Source of the DNA: Nipponacmea schrenckii
Lineage: Eukaryota > Mollusca > Gastropoda > Lottiidae
Assembly: GCA_030562195.1 (NCBI GenBank)
Contig: CM060200.1
Span: forward strand, 38,323,468-38,387,467
DNA length: 64,000 nt
Direction of reading: 5' to 3'
Shown here: in pieces, positions 1 to 13,269 of the stretch
How positions within the stretch are numbered: position 1 is the stretch's first letter
How the letters are laid out: every line of letters starts with the position of its first letter
Position numbers and translations under genes: made by a program
Notes under the pieces: model-generated
Seen by the model: only the letters and a program-made list of their open reading frames with translations
The model's database searches: none
Told to the model about the DNA's origin: nothing

Positions 1-405
1 TGAAAGGGGATCTAATCTACCATGTACAAGAATATTACTCAGATTTTTATTCCTTTTGTAAGCAGACACCAAGCGTTTGGTATAGATATTAGGGAATTCA
101 TCCTGGAGTTCTTTATAAAAGCGTTTCACAATCACAGGGGCATTTTTAGCTGTAGAATCGTAGGTGGCGACAAAGGGTATAATCTGATTGTCATGCTGGA
201 TATTTAGACCGCGAGGTACAACTGTTTGTTAATTGGTCTATCCAGAAACTCTCCCTTTGTAGTCGCTTCGTTTTAGGTTTGATTGTTGTAGAAACTGATT
301 CCTTTTCTATGGGCATAACAAGAAGATCTTCAATGGAATGATTGGTTGAATTGAAATGGTTCGCGATTGGTCTATCTTTTTTATGGAGAATGTCAAAGCG
401 ATAAT
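1..405 (-). mobile_element. GIY-YIG-type retroelement remnant (Penelope-like?), cut by window edge
   Basis: Read on the minus strand from about 405 to 1, one frame gives RPIANHFNSTNHSIEDLL and then RESFWIDQL, which resembles the C-terminal part of GIY-YIG endonuclease domains of Penelope-like elements. Near position 222 the reading frame shifts, and the next frame carries VVPRGLNI, then IPFVATYDSTAKNAP, then LVSAYKRNKNLSNILVHGRL, which resembles the linker typical of the same proteins. The frame continues past the left window edge. The frameshift and lack of a start mark it as a non-functional copy. The domain order (endonuclease tail before linker) is not the classic Penelope order, so the family is tentative. 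Confidence 0.45.
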
Positions 406-794
406 AAGAAGTCCTCTGTTTAGTTATGTGGGAAAAATATTAACTGTAACTTCAAGATGATTCATGGGCAGAAGGTGTTTTGTTTTAAAGAAACTGCTTC
501 AGGAAAATTCTTACTAGATCCTATGTTAGCAAATTTGACTTTAATGTTACTCACAAACGTCCAACTTAGCTATACCGGAAGTTAGGGAACGCAACCTGTA
601 ACTTCAAGATGATGGACGAGCACATATGTCTGTTGACCCTGATGTCCTGTGGTCAATTGCCATGAAATAGCCGGAAATAAATGATGAATGAGTGTCCACC
701 TTCTATTTAAATATAATCAATAATACGGCAATATTCCCCCACTCTGTTTTGTTTCTGAATTAATAGATCCAGACAATTAGGAAAAGATGCAGTC
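406..794. other. non-coding stretch, nothing recognised
   Basis: No long ORF, splice-bounded exon or repeat structure could be supported here. It may include diverged flanks of the adjacent retroelement remnant. Confidence 0.4.
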
Positions 795-1243
795 ATTAAT
801 CACTATTGTATCACTATTGTATCTCTGTTGTATCTAGTGTATCTCTAGTGTATCTCTAGGGTATCATTATTGTATCACTATTGTATCACTATTGTATCTA
901 GTGTATCTCTAGTGTATTCTAGGGTATCATTGTATTCTATGTCACATTGTATCACTATTGTATCACTGTTGTATCACTATTGTATCTCTATGGTATCAGT
1001 ATTGTATCACTATTGTATCACTAGTGTATCTCTATTGTATCTCTATTGTATCACATTGTACTCTATTGGATTGTATCTCTATTGTATCACTATTGTAACA
1101 CTATTGTATCTCTATTGTATCTCTATGTATCCCTATTGTACCACTATTGTATCACTATTGTATCTCTATTGTATCTCTATTGTATCTCTATTGTATCACT
1201 ATTGTATCTCTATTGTAACTCTATTGTATCTCTTTTGTATCAC
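795..1243 (+). repeat. 11-bp tandem repeat (TATCTCTATTG / TATCACTATTG)
   Basis: About 40 degenerate copies of an 11-bp unit alternate between TATCTCTATTG and TATCACTATTG. Because 11 is not a multiple of 3 and the unit is stop-free, the array is open in more than one frame and gives spurious proteins rich in YCITIV and YLYCI. Confidence 0.9.
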
Positions 1244-1249
1244 TTAGTA

Positions 1250-3560
1250 ATCTTCTCTTTCCCTGCATTGCCCGCTAGTATATTGTATTTTCACATTAAG
1301 TTAATACACTGCGTTTTTAAGCTGAAATGTTGCGCAAAGAAGTTGCCGCTCTTGTAGTGTTCATATACTATTGAGCTGGGATACGCAAATGCTACTGATA
1401 TATTTCCCTGTTCTTAGTTCTATATTACCTTTATTTAGCTGCAATGTTCCCTGTATTTTTGAAAGTTCTCTTGGTAGCGAGAACACAAACGAATACTCCA
1501 TATTTCAGGTGTTTAATACAATTTATTCGGATACCTCTCATTGGAAGTATTTGAACATACTTTTAAAGGAAATCTATTGAAACAGAAGCCTAAACATTTT
1601 ACGAACAAAAGTTTAATACAGTTTATTGCAGAAAGTTGTCAGATTTGTCAGTTCTAACATGAACAACAATATCGTTCACCTAGAGCCATTGTTCTCTTTT
1701 AAACCTACCAATTAACGTTTTGTCATCCGACCAATAATTAATATACGACTAGCCTTACAATTTTTCTCGCTTAGATTAGATATAGATCTAAGGGTGTAGA
1801 ACCACGCCTGTGGGATACCAGTAGCTACGATACAAGCGAGGTACCTTGGCTACGACAGGGGGATAAATAAATACTATTATATGCCTGTAGAAAATATGTA
1901 AAGCAAATTGTGCCTAAACCCGCAAATTTTATCCTCTTGTTAGGTTTTACTTGTCGATAATACCACATTGATCATTGTTCTGGTTTAAGTACCTCGTCCA
2001 TTTTCAACGTTGGTATATAGTTGTTGATCGTAATGATGATTGGTTGTAAAGACTCCACTGAATGTTACATGTATCATTAGGATAATAAAATACAAAGTAA
2101 ATACCAGAGATGTGTTTTAGAGTAGTGATAGCTCACGCCATGGTTTATGAGATTAATTAAATTAATGCTAGTTTAATGAGACGTAAGGTGAAATACCTCT
2201 TTAACCTTGCTTTCATAATATTGCCTATTAGTCCAATAGTTAACATGATATTCATCTGCATATAAATCAAACCAGGAACTATTAGATATGCATTATTTCA
2301 GATTATGGCATTAAGCTGGCAACTAGACCCTTGTATTAACATCAGGTGTATTAAATGCCTATCTTTCTGTGGTAAATCCCCTTAATGCCTTTCTATGTCC
2401 AATTTATATCTGGACAAATCAAATGCATGCTTGACCTTATTCCAATATCTTCATCCAACCAAGTGCTACGTTTCGTCGATGCCTGATGCCTGATGCCTGA
2501 TAATGTTAAATGGTAATGTATTTTAAAAAGCAGCCTATTTTAAATTAAGCTGTTTAATTCTACCATAAACATTCTTCACTCTATATCATTCTACGATTGG
2601 TTTTGGTAACATTTTGTTAGAATATTTTGTGGCCATTGACGTAGTTTTGAAATAGAATCAATCACAATTCCTGGAATAAATCTCGAAACGTTTTGTCATC
2701 CCACCAATTATTATTATACGGCTAGCAAGTGATCAAGGTGAATTCGAATAAAAAATTGCTCTTGATATATCGGTTTTATAAAGTTAGTTTTATGAGAATA
2801 GCTAACAATATAAAGCTAGAATTCTATCGTTATTGCATTTATTAGAATAGAGACTGTCTAATAGTGTCTTTATGAGATTCATTATAAATCAGCAGCATTC
2901 AGCAAACAATAACGGTTGACAATCTATACCATTTAGGTTCAGTTACAGTATTTTACGTGTAAATAATAATGCTCAAACATGCATTTGCAAAGCATTGAAG
3001 TTTGGGTATAAAAGGCATCCACAATTACAAGTCTGTTCTTCGTTGCCCAACCGAAGAATGTATGACAAGTTAGCATTCAGTGATCCAGTTATTATATATA
3101 GTATTTTAAAGACAGACTCCGTAAAGCCCATTTTTGCAAGCAAGTGATGTATCAATCTGTTTTGTTGAGGCGACATTTTGACAGCTCGCCAGTTCGTTAT
3201 CGACAGGCACGTCTGAGGTAGCCAATATCACGTCAGAATTGGAGATATCAGTCGAGACTTCTGGGGTTTGAGACGTGAATAAATCTTATTCGAGAAAAAA
3301 ATATAAATTTGATACTATGTTTGAAAAAAAAATTATTTTCTAGTTTATTATATTGTGAAGATATTGCTTAAACTGTTTATTATGATTTGCAGGTGGTAAG
3401 TTGAATGTTCATTTGATATGGTAGATTAGCTAAAAAAAATGAGCTGTGCCTAGATTGATATACGTTGCAAACAGCCGAGAATTGTATGCTACGACTGACA
3501 CCTGATACGATACGCCTTTTGTAAGAATCTATCTTGAAATGAAATACAACGTCTTAGAGT
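1250..3560. other. non-coding stretch, possibly GPCR intron
   Basis: AT-rich DNA without recognisable coding exons. It lies downstream (minus strand) of the GPCR exon, so it is probably the first part of that gene's next intron. I looked for a TM3 exon with a DRY-like motif on the minus strand and did not find one. Confidence 0.4.
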
Positions 3561-3652
3561 GTTTTGACTTAATTACTTATTGGATATTTGTAACTTTAAA
3601 CCTTTTAACAGCAAGCCTACTCTAACCCAAATAAAACAGAAGTACAACTTAC

Positions 3653-3923
3653 CTAAAATATCCGCAATAGCCATATTGACCAGGAAATAATTAGCCGAAT
3701 TACTTCGCATCTTCTGGTTTAGTAAAATGACTATCAAAACAAAGATATTTCCAATTACTGCCATCAGGAAAATTGGTATGTAGATACATATCAAAATAAT
3801 TGTTCCTATATCATGATTAGCTAATGATGATGTTTCTAAATTACCGCCCGTATCCATAAAATAGCTACAGTTGTCAGAAAAGCAAGGCACCGGTAGACCT
3901 AGACCTGTATCGTTCATATCCAT
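3653..3923 (-). CDS. Rhodopsin-family (class A) GPCR, first coding exon, partial
   Basis: ATG at 3923, 90 complete codons plus one base, ending at a strong donor (TTTTAG|GTAAGT, phase 1). The product would be a plasma-membrane peptide- or amine-type receptor. Residues 1-38 form an extracellular N-terminus with two N-glycosylation sequons (N4-D-T and N18-C-S). Residues 41-68 are TM1 with the class A GN signature (G58-N59). A short basic loop (KMRSNS) follows, and TM2 begins with NYFLVNMAIADIL, where D88 is the conserved TM2 aspartate. An intron just after this aspartate fits many neuropeptide receptors. The wording of TM1-TM2 recalls allatotropin/orexin-like receptors, but one exon cannot settle the ligand. 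No other exon is visible in the 3.6 kb to the window edge, so the rest lies outside or the gene is broken. Confidence 0.75.
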
Positions 3924-6900
3924 TGTTAGGATGGTATAATGATATCAACTTCAGTTATGGCACAAAAAGGTGGAGACATGTTCATCTATTACATTTCCAA
4001 ACGTTATATTTAAGTCTAGCAAATCCAGATTATTATCCAAACACAGAATGCACATCCGACACAATACAATTATTGTACAAAGGCCTACACAAATCAGAGC
4101 TTTATAGTTCAGACAAACTAGATCTCGAAATGTCCATCAGCACATTTTATTCAAGGCGTCTTGTCGACAGACAGATAATCGAAACATCTATGACGATGAT
4201 CCATGTATTAAAGTCCGTTTTATGACCGTAGGCACCATAGGCTTGCAATTGAAGTATACTTATTTGTTTATAAGTATTGTTCCTTCGACCTCTTAAAAAT
4301 ATTACCAAAAACTTCAATTACTGTTCTATGTTCTAAGTTGCTAAAGAACAATGTTTCTATGAGTACACTGCTAATCTTCAAAAACACAGTAAGCAATATT
4401 TCTGTTGTTGTCCTCGCTATATTGTCTTGTTTGTGATGTGGCTAAGACTCGTACTGGACGCAGTAAGGCCCAGCTTTCTTTTCAAATCGATTTTCAATTT
4501 TTTTTTTATATATAAACCGGCGTTTCCTGAATAAATTAACAAGGTTTCTAACAGAAATTAATGGTATTCGGTATCCGAATGGAATTTCGTTGGTTTACCT
4601 ATGGAAAGCAGCAGGTCAACGTCTTTATTAACAACAATTTAAGCAAAAATCGATGTTTGTCTTGTACTGAAAGAATAATCTTTCTATAATCTTTACCCCT
4701 ATAAACACTGTCTTAACAAGTATAGTTTCTCTTTGATAATTAAAACATTCGCTATTCAACCAGGTGTTTTTGTCTTTTAAACAAATCTACCTTATCAATA
4801 AAACACTTCACACAACTCAATAGCAATCCTTTACACTCAAATACCTACAAGCTAACCTGTTACTTCTAGCATTCTATATCAATTTTTATAATGAAGTATA
4901 ATGTTGTACGTTTCACTGTTAACAGTATGAGATTTCTTCATTTATATTAACATTTATTTTACTTATTAAATGTTTTTCTTGTAAAATCATTTCTTGTGAA
5001 AAACAATTATGAATCGCTCTCATACCGCTTTGAATCTTGAATTTCAAACGCAATCTGTGTGTACATGAGTTATGAATGGTAAACAATACTCAGTTCTTAA
5101 TTCGATGCACCTTCATCCTGAAACAGATACTATACTGTAAAAATTGTTATCTTTTCAAAAGAGAATGTCCTATGGCAATATTTCTTCAAAAGTTTGCCCT
5201 GCAATGCTGTTGGTTACAGACCATCTAACTTTCCCTTTTCCGTAAATGCTACAACGCTGTAACCACTTTTGCTACTGGAAACATACCTGGAAATCACATT
5301 AACCTGAACATAAGTATATTAACATATATTTTCCTGTTTCGACGCGGTTGTAAATGACATACAGTAATACACTAATTGTATTAAGTGAAGATAATTAATT
5401 ATAAAAATATTTTGGTTAAACACAAACCTTTACATTAAATTAATTGTCCCATTTGAAAATCACAAACCATAACATCCGCTTAGCTTTATTACTGTTTGTT
5501 AAAAACTTCACACAGTCACGTTATAGACGCACATTTTGTATGGAAATTTTTTCTATTTATCGTTTTAAAGTCGAATCAAATTCAGACAAATACATTAGAA
5601 CATCTAATCCAAGTTACAACGACGTTAAGCTTGTTTAAGAACTCCTGTCATTCTGGTTTCGCTTCCATTTTAACTTCCTACTAAATTTTTAGAGACCACA
5701 TTACGTTGTCCCATCTATGTTAACTGGTCAATGAGAGATGTTGCATGACTGTACCACACAGCTTCGTACAAATTTATCCGCTTACAATATTGACCATAGA
5801 AAGATGAAGTTAATAAAATAGTATAATCGTGTACATCACGTGTTGTTATTGAGAAAGTATGATTGATTAATAATATCATTAAGATTCTGTCTACCAACTC
5901 TGTATTTAACCAATGAAACATTCCTGTACATAACACACCTGTTAATGCCATTATACATAATTTAAACATACAAATCTGGCTATTCAGAATAACCTGATAA
6001 TAGGTATTATTTGAGTCTCGTAGACCTAGTCCTCCAAAGCAAACCATATACTAGTATAACGGGACCAAACAAAATTAGTTGTGTAATTTTACGTCCTATT
6101 AAAGGGGGCCTCACACCACTGTGATAAGTTTCTAACCGAACTCTCAGGAAACTGAGTTGCTACCAAACGCAACTGGTAATCACTATATTGTGAGGGAATC
6201 TTAGACATAAATATTAGAGTTATTTTCGCAGGATACTTATACTAGTACTAATTTTCTGCTTATGGATATAAGTATGGTAACGTGGCATCTGATCAATAAT
6301 CAAAATGACTTTGAAACTAAAAATAAGATAAGATTCATAAATTCTCTCAATAAAATGCCACTATTTCATTCTGAGAAATTAGGATTTAATTTTATTTTTC
6401 TGAATAGTTGAGAGTTTGAATAGATTTTCCAATCAACCAAGACTAAGAAGGACAAAAACCGATCGTCATTTTGTCTTTCCTATCACGCAATGTATCAATT
6501 CAAAAAGTCTTTCAGATCTAATCAGAGGTTAATGTGGGGGTTTTTTTTAACTCTTTTAAAATCTACTACTTAGAATATTAGTTTATGGATCCGAGAAGTG
6601 TGTGTATCCTAGCTGCACTCGTCTTGATAATCACAGAGAAAGAGAAAGCAGAATGAAAGTCCTGAAGGAATTGACCGCAATAAAGATGACAAACATTGAT
6701 TGCAATGCAATTCTATTCTATTAGAAATTGACAATGATACGTTGTGCAGACTATCTGAGCTAGCCTTGTCAGAAGTGAAGTGTAAAATTTCTATTAAATA
6801 TGATGACAATATTTTTCGTAGAGTGGCTGGCCATGAAATAACGATAGTGTTTCTTCTGGCAGTCGATATACATTTGTTATTATATGAGTTATGGCATGTA

Positions 6901-7485
6901 TAATGAATGGTAGATGTAGCATATGGCTACAATGATTAAGTTTGGTGTCTGTGTTCTCTAGACTAATTGATAATGTATACATTGATAATATATATATACA
7001 GTAGATACCCGATGTTGAAGTAAATAGGTAACCATTACGAATAATTAAATTACGTTAATATATGGTGGTTATATAAGCTGACGCGGCTTTCTTGCCAGAT
7101 TTGGCAAAATAAATATCAATTATTTATTCATCAAAATTTACACAAAGAAGATCGACATTAAACTAAGTCATTTAATGAAATAGTTACGACTAATTAGCAG
7201 TTAAGCTAACCAACGATCTAGAAATGTACCTATTTATTGGATGGGACATTTATCGCGAACGAATATCTTAAAAATACTACTGTCCGACAGAATTCTTCTC
7301 GGTGCCTTTACAAGCTTAATAATTACCTTGCTGGCTAGTGTGTGCTGGATCTTATGTTAAATAGAAGCAATGTCCTTTGACAGTGCACTTTAAAGCTTAT
7401 AATTACATTGTAGACAGTGTGTCACTTGGTATCAATATCGCTTGATGAAGCATTTTTACTAGCTTCATGAACTTAAACTTTAGAG
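3924..7485. other. intergenic stretch upstream of the GPCR exon
   Basis: No gene recognised. The ORFs of 60-110 codons here (including 5715-6047 minus) have no recognisable domain. The GPCR promoter and 5' non-coding exons, if any, should lie in this interval, but no clear core promoter motif was identified. Confidence 0.4.
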
Positions 7486-8165
7486 AAGATGTTGTTCAGA
7501 TTTAACCTACATCAGAGAAGATGTGGTTCACTGCGTTGTTCAGATTTAACCTACATTATAGAAGATGTTGTTCACTTCGTTGTTCAGATTTAACCTACAT
7601 CAGAGAAAATGTGGTTCACTGCGTTGTTTAGATTTAACCTACATCAGAGAAGATGTGGTTCACTGCGTTGTTCAGATTTAACCTACATTATAGAAGATGT
7701 TGTTCACTTTGTTGTTCAGATTTAACCTACATTATAGAAGATGTATTTCACTTTTTTGTTCAGATTTAGCTTACATCAGAGAAGATGTTGTTCACTTTGC
7801 TGTTCAGATTTAACCTACCTCGGGGAAGTTGTTGCTCAGGTTTGACCTACATCAGAGAAGATGTGGTTCACTGCGTTGTTCAGATTTAACCTACATTATA
7901 GAAGATGTTGTTCACTTTTTTGTTCAGATTTAACCTATATCAGAGAAGATGTTGTTCACTTCGTTGTTCAGATTTAACCTACATCAGAGAAGATGTTGTT
8001 CACTTCGTTGTTCAGATTTAACCTACATCAGAGAAGATGTTGTTCACTTTGTTGTTCAGATTTAACCTACATCAGAGAAGATGTTGTTCACTGTGTGGTT
8101 CAGATTTAACGTACATTAGAGAAGATGTTGTTCACTTTGTTGTTCAGGTTTAACCTACATCATAG
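7486..8165 (+). repeat. 44-bp minisatellite
   Basis: About 15 copies of a 44-bp unit beginning GTTCAGATTTAACCTACATC and ending in TTGTTCACTTCGTT. Copies differ by point changes (ATCAGAG versus ATTATAG variants) and some are shortened. The array is not within a recognised gene. Confidence 0.9.
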
Positions 8166-8169
8166 AAAC

Positions 8170-11100
8170 TGATGTTGATAGGATTTGAGTTTAAGCTACT
8201 TCTAGAGGAATAAAGAAGAAGTGAGAGTTTCATTCGTAAAAAAAATCTACTTCATCAAACCGTGGATCACTTTAAACCTTTCGTCAATTGAAGATAATAG
8301 AATAAAAGCTAGAAACGGGATTGTTTTGACAAAAGATTGACACGCAATATCTGGCTTAATTCCGTTACGTTAGTACCGTAATAACAGTTCTATCGTTTAT
8401 TTTGATCCCCTTCTATCCCTTCTAGTCCGAATTACTAAAAGGCCATATGTACACATTTGAGCCGTATAGTCCGAGAGACCGTTAATATTATTGAAATTTG
8501 AAAGTGTTTTCTAATTCGAACCGACCCCATCTTAGAGATCAATAAAAAAAAGTCTTAGTGACTATCCCATATGTTTGAAATGTCAAATCTCATCATTTTT
8601 TGGCATGGCCAAGCCACATCAAAGTGTGTCCTCATTCATTATTTAAGTCGTTGTCATAAGGTGCTTTTGTGTATAAAGTGATTTAATCAAACTAAGTAAA
8701 AATCGATCAAATTCTGAATCCACTTTGAATAAAAACTGATTAAGTGAAATATTTATAAATGAGATTACTCATCATTTGACCGAGGAGGTATCATATACTT
8801 CGTGTAATTTGTAAATCCGAATATACTGAACCATCCAACATCCCCCTTTGAGTTGCGATTTGTGTCCGTCGATCAACTTCGACATTTTGTATATTCTGAA
8901 TTCTGACAAATATAAGTGGAACCGACAGGCCTAAAACGTGTATAATCCGACATTTTAGCAAATGTATGGGCAAAGAAGCCAGGAATCATTTTAGAGGCTA
9001 GAGCATGAAGCATTATTACGTCAGACCAACAAGAATCATTTTAAAGACTGGGGTTATTATTAATATATCATTAAAACTGATAAATCTAGGTTTCTAAACC
9101 CAGCTTTCTTAATGTGAGATTTTATACGCACTTATACTGCTTCGACAAGACAATAATTAACCTTAGAATATGAACTTACAGTTTTCCATCCACCTTTTCT
9201 TTCTTTTACCATCTAAACTGTCTCGACGATTGATACCTCTTTATCCAATACATGTTTGCATAGCTAAGCATGAGCTCTAGTCAATTTAAATACTGCTGGT
9301 CTTAAATAAAGAGCCATGGAGCAGATTTTACTGGGTCTTTGACAGACAGTTAATTTCATAATAGTTGCAGTAAGTCGCTAATGGGTTTGGGAATTAAGCA
9401 CTGAAAAACAAAACGTTTGGTGGTAAACGAAAGCTATAGATATGAGATATTTGGATTTTATAATAAATACAAAATATTATAGTGGGTACGAGGATGTCGC
9501 TGATGGTATTTGACTATTGAAGGCAGCTGGTTTAATGGAATTAGCTTATTGACACAAACAAAAGGCCACTAATGGTGTTACTGATATAGAATGTTGTTGC
9601 TTAAATGATGTCTGTAAGTAATCTGGTGTTCAAGGGAGCTAATCGTCAAGCTCTGATTTTCCTTTGGAATTTTAAGAAATTGACAGACTAAAACAACCTT
9701 TGATAGATATTATTACAATTGTCTCTCTCCTGTCGACAACTGTCAAAATATATATTACGAGGCTGGAATAAAGGCAGATGATCCAGTCAAAGTTACAAGG
9801 TCACTTTTCACAGAAGCTGAACTTTGTGTGTTCCATTCATCTGATAAGTCAATCGCTAAATGTAAGTTTAAATATGTCTTATGGTTAATTAAATAACTAT
9901 ATCGCTTCAAAGCTTGCATTTCATTTTATTTTAATTATTTTTTTTTATTTTTATTTTTTTTTATTTTTATTTATTTATTTATCTTTTGTGTGTGAAACAG
10001 GCTCCTTTACGTAGAGTTACACAAAGCAATTTCGTCAAATCAGTGTTAAATTTGGAATAATGAAAATACTGCATTCGATTATTAATTTCGTCACTTCTGC
10101 CTTTACTGGCGAGCGTTAACAAAATATTGGAATTCAGTTAGACTTATACAAACATAACACATTGTTATCAAGGGTTATAGGCATGAGACAAAAGTATTCA
10201 TAGTAGAATAAACAAGTTACTATGGAAATTTATGCGTTGTGTCATTGGTCGTTTTTATTAGCCACATCTTGATTATATTCGCGTCAAAATTTCATATTGA
10301 CCCACTATCAAACTTTGAAATTATTACCTCTAATAATTCCAATATTTAATAAGCAATATCAATTTCATAGCCAGTCTGGTGTATATTACGAGTATTATTT
10401 GTCTGGTTTAATTAATCTGACAATAATTTTAATATAGTTAGATAGAGATAAAATAATTTGTAAAGGAGAAATAAGGTTTATAGTGATTATATCAATGTTT
10501 AATAGCCCATATAACTTAGTAATCGCCAATAGAAACTTTAATGACAATATATTTTTACAATTAATCGGATAGTTAGTTTATTTAAATCGGTCAATTGAGC
10601 AATGTATGGCCCAGGTGGCACAGAAACAAGCATGTCTGGAAATGAGAGGTGCCAAAGGCAATGTTTGTGAGTTCCAATCGATCACAGAAATTATTATTAT
10701 CGGGTATTATTGGCGTGCAAGAAACGATGCGTTAGATTAAACACGCTGTGAAACGTAAAAGAAACGTTAGGCTAATATGAGGTATGCAGATCCAATGTTG
10801 GTACGAAACACGATCCATATCTTGCAACCTGATGTTTTGAGTTCATTTTGATAAGGGTTGAGATGAGTAATAATTTTTAAAGTTAGGCTAACTAGAAGTA
10901 TGTGTATGTGTGTCAATATTGGTACGAAACACAATCGATATCTTGAAATCTGATGTTTTGTGCATAGTTAATCGAATGGGTCAATGAAACGAGAAATCCC
11001 TCCTGGAAATCGCAAAAAGAGTAGGCTAATATCGCTGTCCTGGCAACATTTAAAACATACTATACACGTCTTCATTTTGTGCGTTCAAAAAATATCCAAT

Positions 11101-13260
11101 TTCATTACTTTTCTAACAGAAAATGAACATGTTTAAATGCATCGTACGCCTATAAATAGAACCCAGTCTGTGAACATTACTTCCATCACAGACCTATACA
11201 AAAAAGGTTCCAGGATCAAACCCTTGAACTTATTAATGATAAACGTGTAGTCCCAGAGGCACCAACAAAGAAATTATTATTCTAATCACAATAGGTAGTC
11301 GACTTATTTCTGGAGACAATGTTTTTATCCTTTCCTCTGAGAAGCGGCTACTAACCTTATGATATAAGTCGATAACAATAGTTCAACATACTGCCCGTAA
11401 GGAAGATTATCCCAGACATTGCAATTTTCATAAGGTATCATCGCCTTATTTAAACTGATTATGAAGATAATGGGAAATTAGTTTTCACATTTTCGCATTG
11501 ATTAGGTAATGTATATCGATATATTGGTTCATATTAGCTCTAAGCAAACAGATCTGTGTGATGTCAAAAAAAAAGTTGCACTAGAAGATACATGTACACC
11601 ATTTAAAATTCTTCTTTGAAAAGATTCCTCAATAAGCTTCGTGGCTTTCCAAACAAGTCACTAATGGCGTGACATACGAGTTGAGTCAACACAATAGAAA
11701 ACTACGAGCTTTAAAGACTAAATCTGGTACCTTCCAAAAATCCCAGTCCCTTATTCACCCGGTTTGAACAGAGTATTGCCTATTATTGCGTCCGAAACTG
11801 AAAATATCATGTTTCAGTAGAGCAATGCGACTGATTTCTTGAATATCCAAAAATCAAAATCAGATTATTAACATGCTTCTACAACGGATATTAATCGATT
11901 TTTGTTGTTTTTAATATATACACAAGTAAAAGGCCGTGAAAAGTTTGTGATTACTGGAAATCTCGTACGAAAATGTGTCAATTTGTCTTGACAAAAATTC
12001 AGGAATCTGGGTGAAACGAGGATGCGTACCGATAGCCAGATAACTCTTCTGATTGATGAGGCCTAACTTTGTAAGATGAATGTCGTCTGATAGATAAAGA
12101 TTTTGTTGTTTTTAAGACGAAGGATTCGTTAGAGAAAATGATTTAAAACCTGTGAGAAGAAAATAGATTAGAAATTGGGTATATCATTGATGTAATGGAA
12201 AAAACTAGTATTATTAAGTCTGCGTAGACATGGTTACGTTATCGTTATTGATATTAGAGCCATAAACCATCTAAGATACATCGATTTTCTTTTTTAGTCA
12301 TTTCTCTTTCATTTCTAATCCTTTTATTTGGCATTAAAAAAATAAATTAAAAGGCATGGTAGACATTGATTTATAATAAATACTAGCTTATAAACGATTA
12401 AAAAACGACGATAAAAAGTGGCGAGGTCAGTTGATTGAAGTTAATGCGACATAACAGTCATTTAAATGCAATTCGCATTTATTCAAGTTTATTTTTTTCA
12501 AACCTTCAAATAACGTTATTATACTGGAGGAAAATCTATAATAAATTTATTTCAACTAAGTCTTCAAATCATATTTCAAGGCTTGGGAATGGCTCGATTC
12601 TAAAGACAGTGTTCGTGTTGGGTGTTAGCACCTGTTGGTAGTGTCAAAATTAACTTTGAATCAGACCTGAGTGTGTACTCAAATATATTTGAAACATCTT
12701 TATTTGAGGTCATTTTTTGCAGCATTTCAAATTGAATCTAAAGATGTTTTTATTGAAAAATGTATTACGATCTGAATTGCGGCATAGGGAGAATAATTTA
12801 CCACTATACAAATTTTTACTCAAACTATAAAAGTCTTGTTCGGTAATCAAACCGGAAAGTAATTTGTGGTCAGTATTAATCTTGAGATTTAGTCACGAAA
12901 GTTACCATAAAAAGATGAATTATACACAACATCCACTAATGCGTTAGACCTATCTCTCGGTAATCAGAAATCTAATTGTATACAGAAGATAACTAGGGCC
13001 TACTGACCGACATTTAGAAATGAAATATAACAATCGATTTCTGATTAACAAAACACGTCACTTCGGAAGTTCTGGGACTGGATGTTCTCTTTGGAAAATT
13101 ACAAACATCAATAACAATACTTTAATAATCTCTTACACAGACGTATAGTTGGTGATGCTTTGTCACATTACATTATCTTCTTTTTCATCAACAAAATATA
13201 TTTAATAAAGACCTGGTGAAGATCTGCCACTTCCGGGAAAAAATGGGAAAATGAAAAGAT
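8170..13260. other. gene-free intergenic stretch
   Basis: About 5 kb without a supportable gene. A T-rich low-complexity tract lies at 9920-9980. ORFs of 60-68 codons here look like chance. Confidence 0.45.
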
Positions 13261-13269
13261 CATTTTAGG

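Noticed and set aside
870..1357. ORFs of 103 and 125 codons rich in Tyr, Cys, Ile
   Set aside because: 11-bp tandem repeat artefact.
2973..3176. 67-codon minus-strand ORF as next GPCR exon
   Set aside because: No TM3 cysteine/DRY pattern, and the sequence is not membrane-like.
3923..4225. 100-codon plus-strand ORF next to the GPCR start
   Set aside because: No recognisable domain; it overlaps the expected 5' region of the GPCR on the opposite strand.
5715..6047. 110-codon minus-strand ORF
   Set aside because: Has an ATG but no domain, repeat support or splice context; likely chance in AT-rich DNA.
7486..8165. Possible CRISPR array
   Set aside because: Direct tandem units without unique spacers, in a eukaryotic genome; it is a minisatellite.
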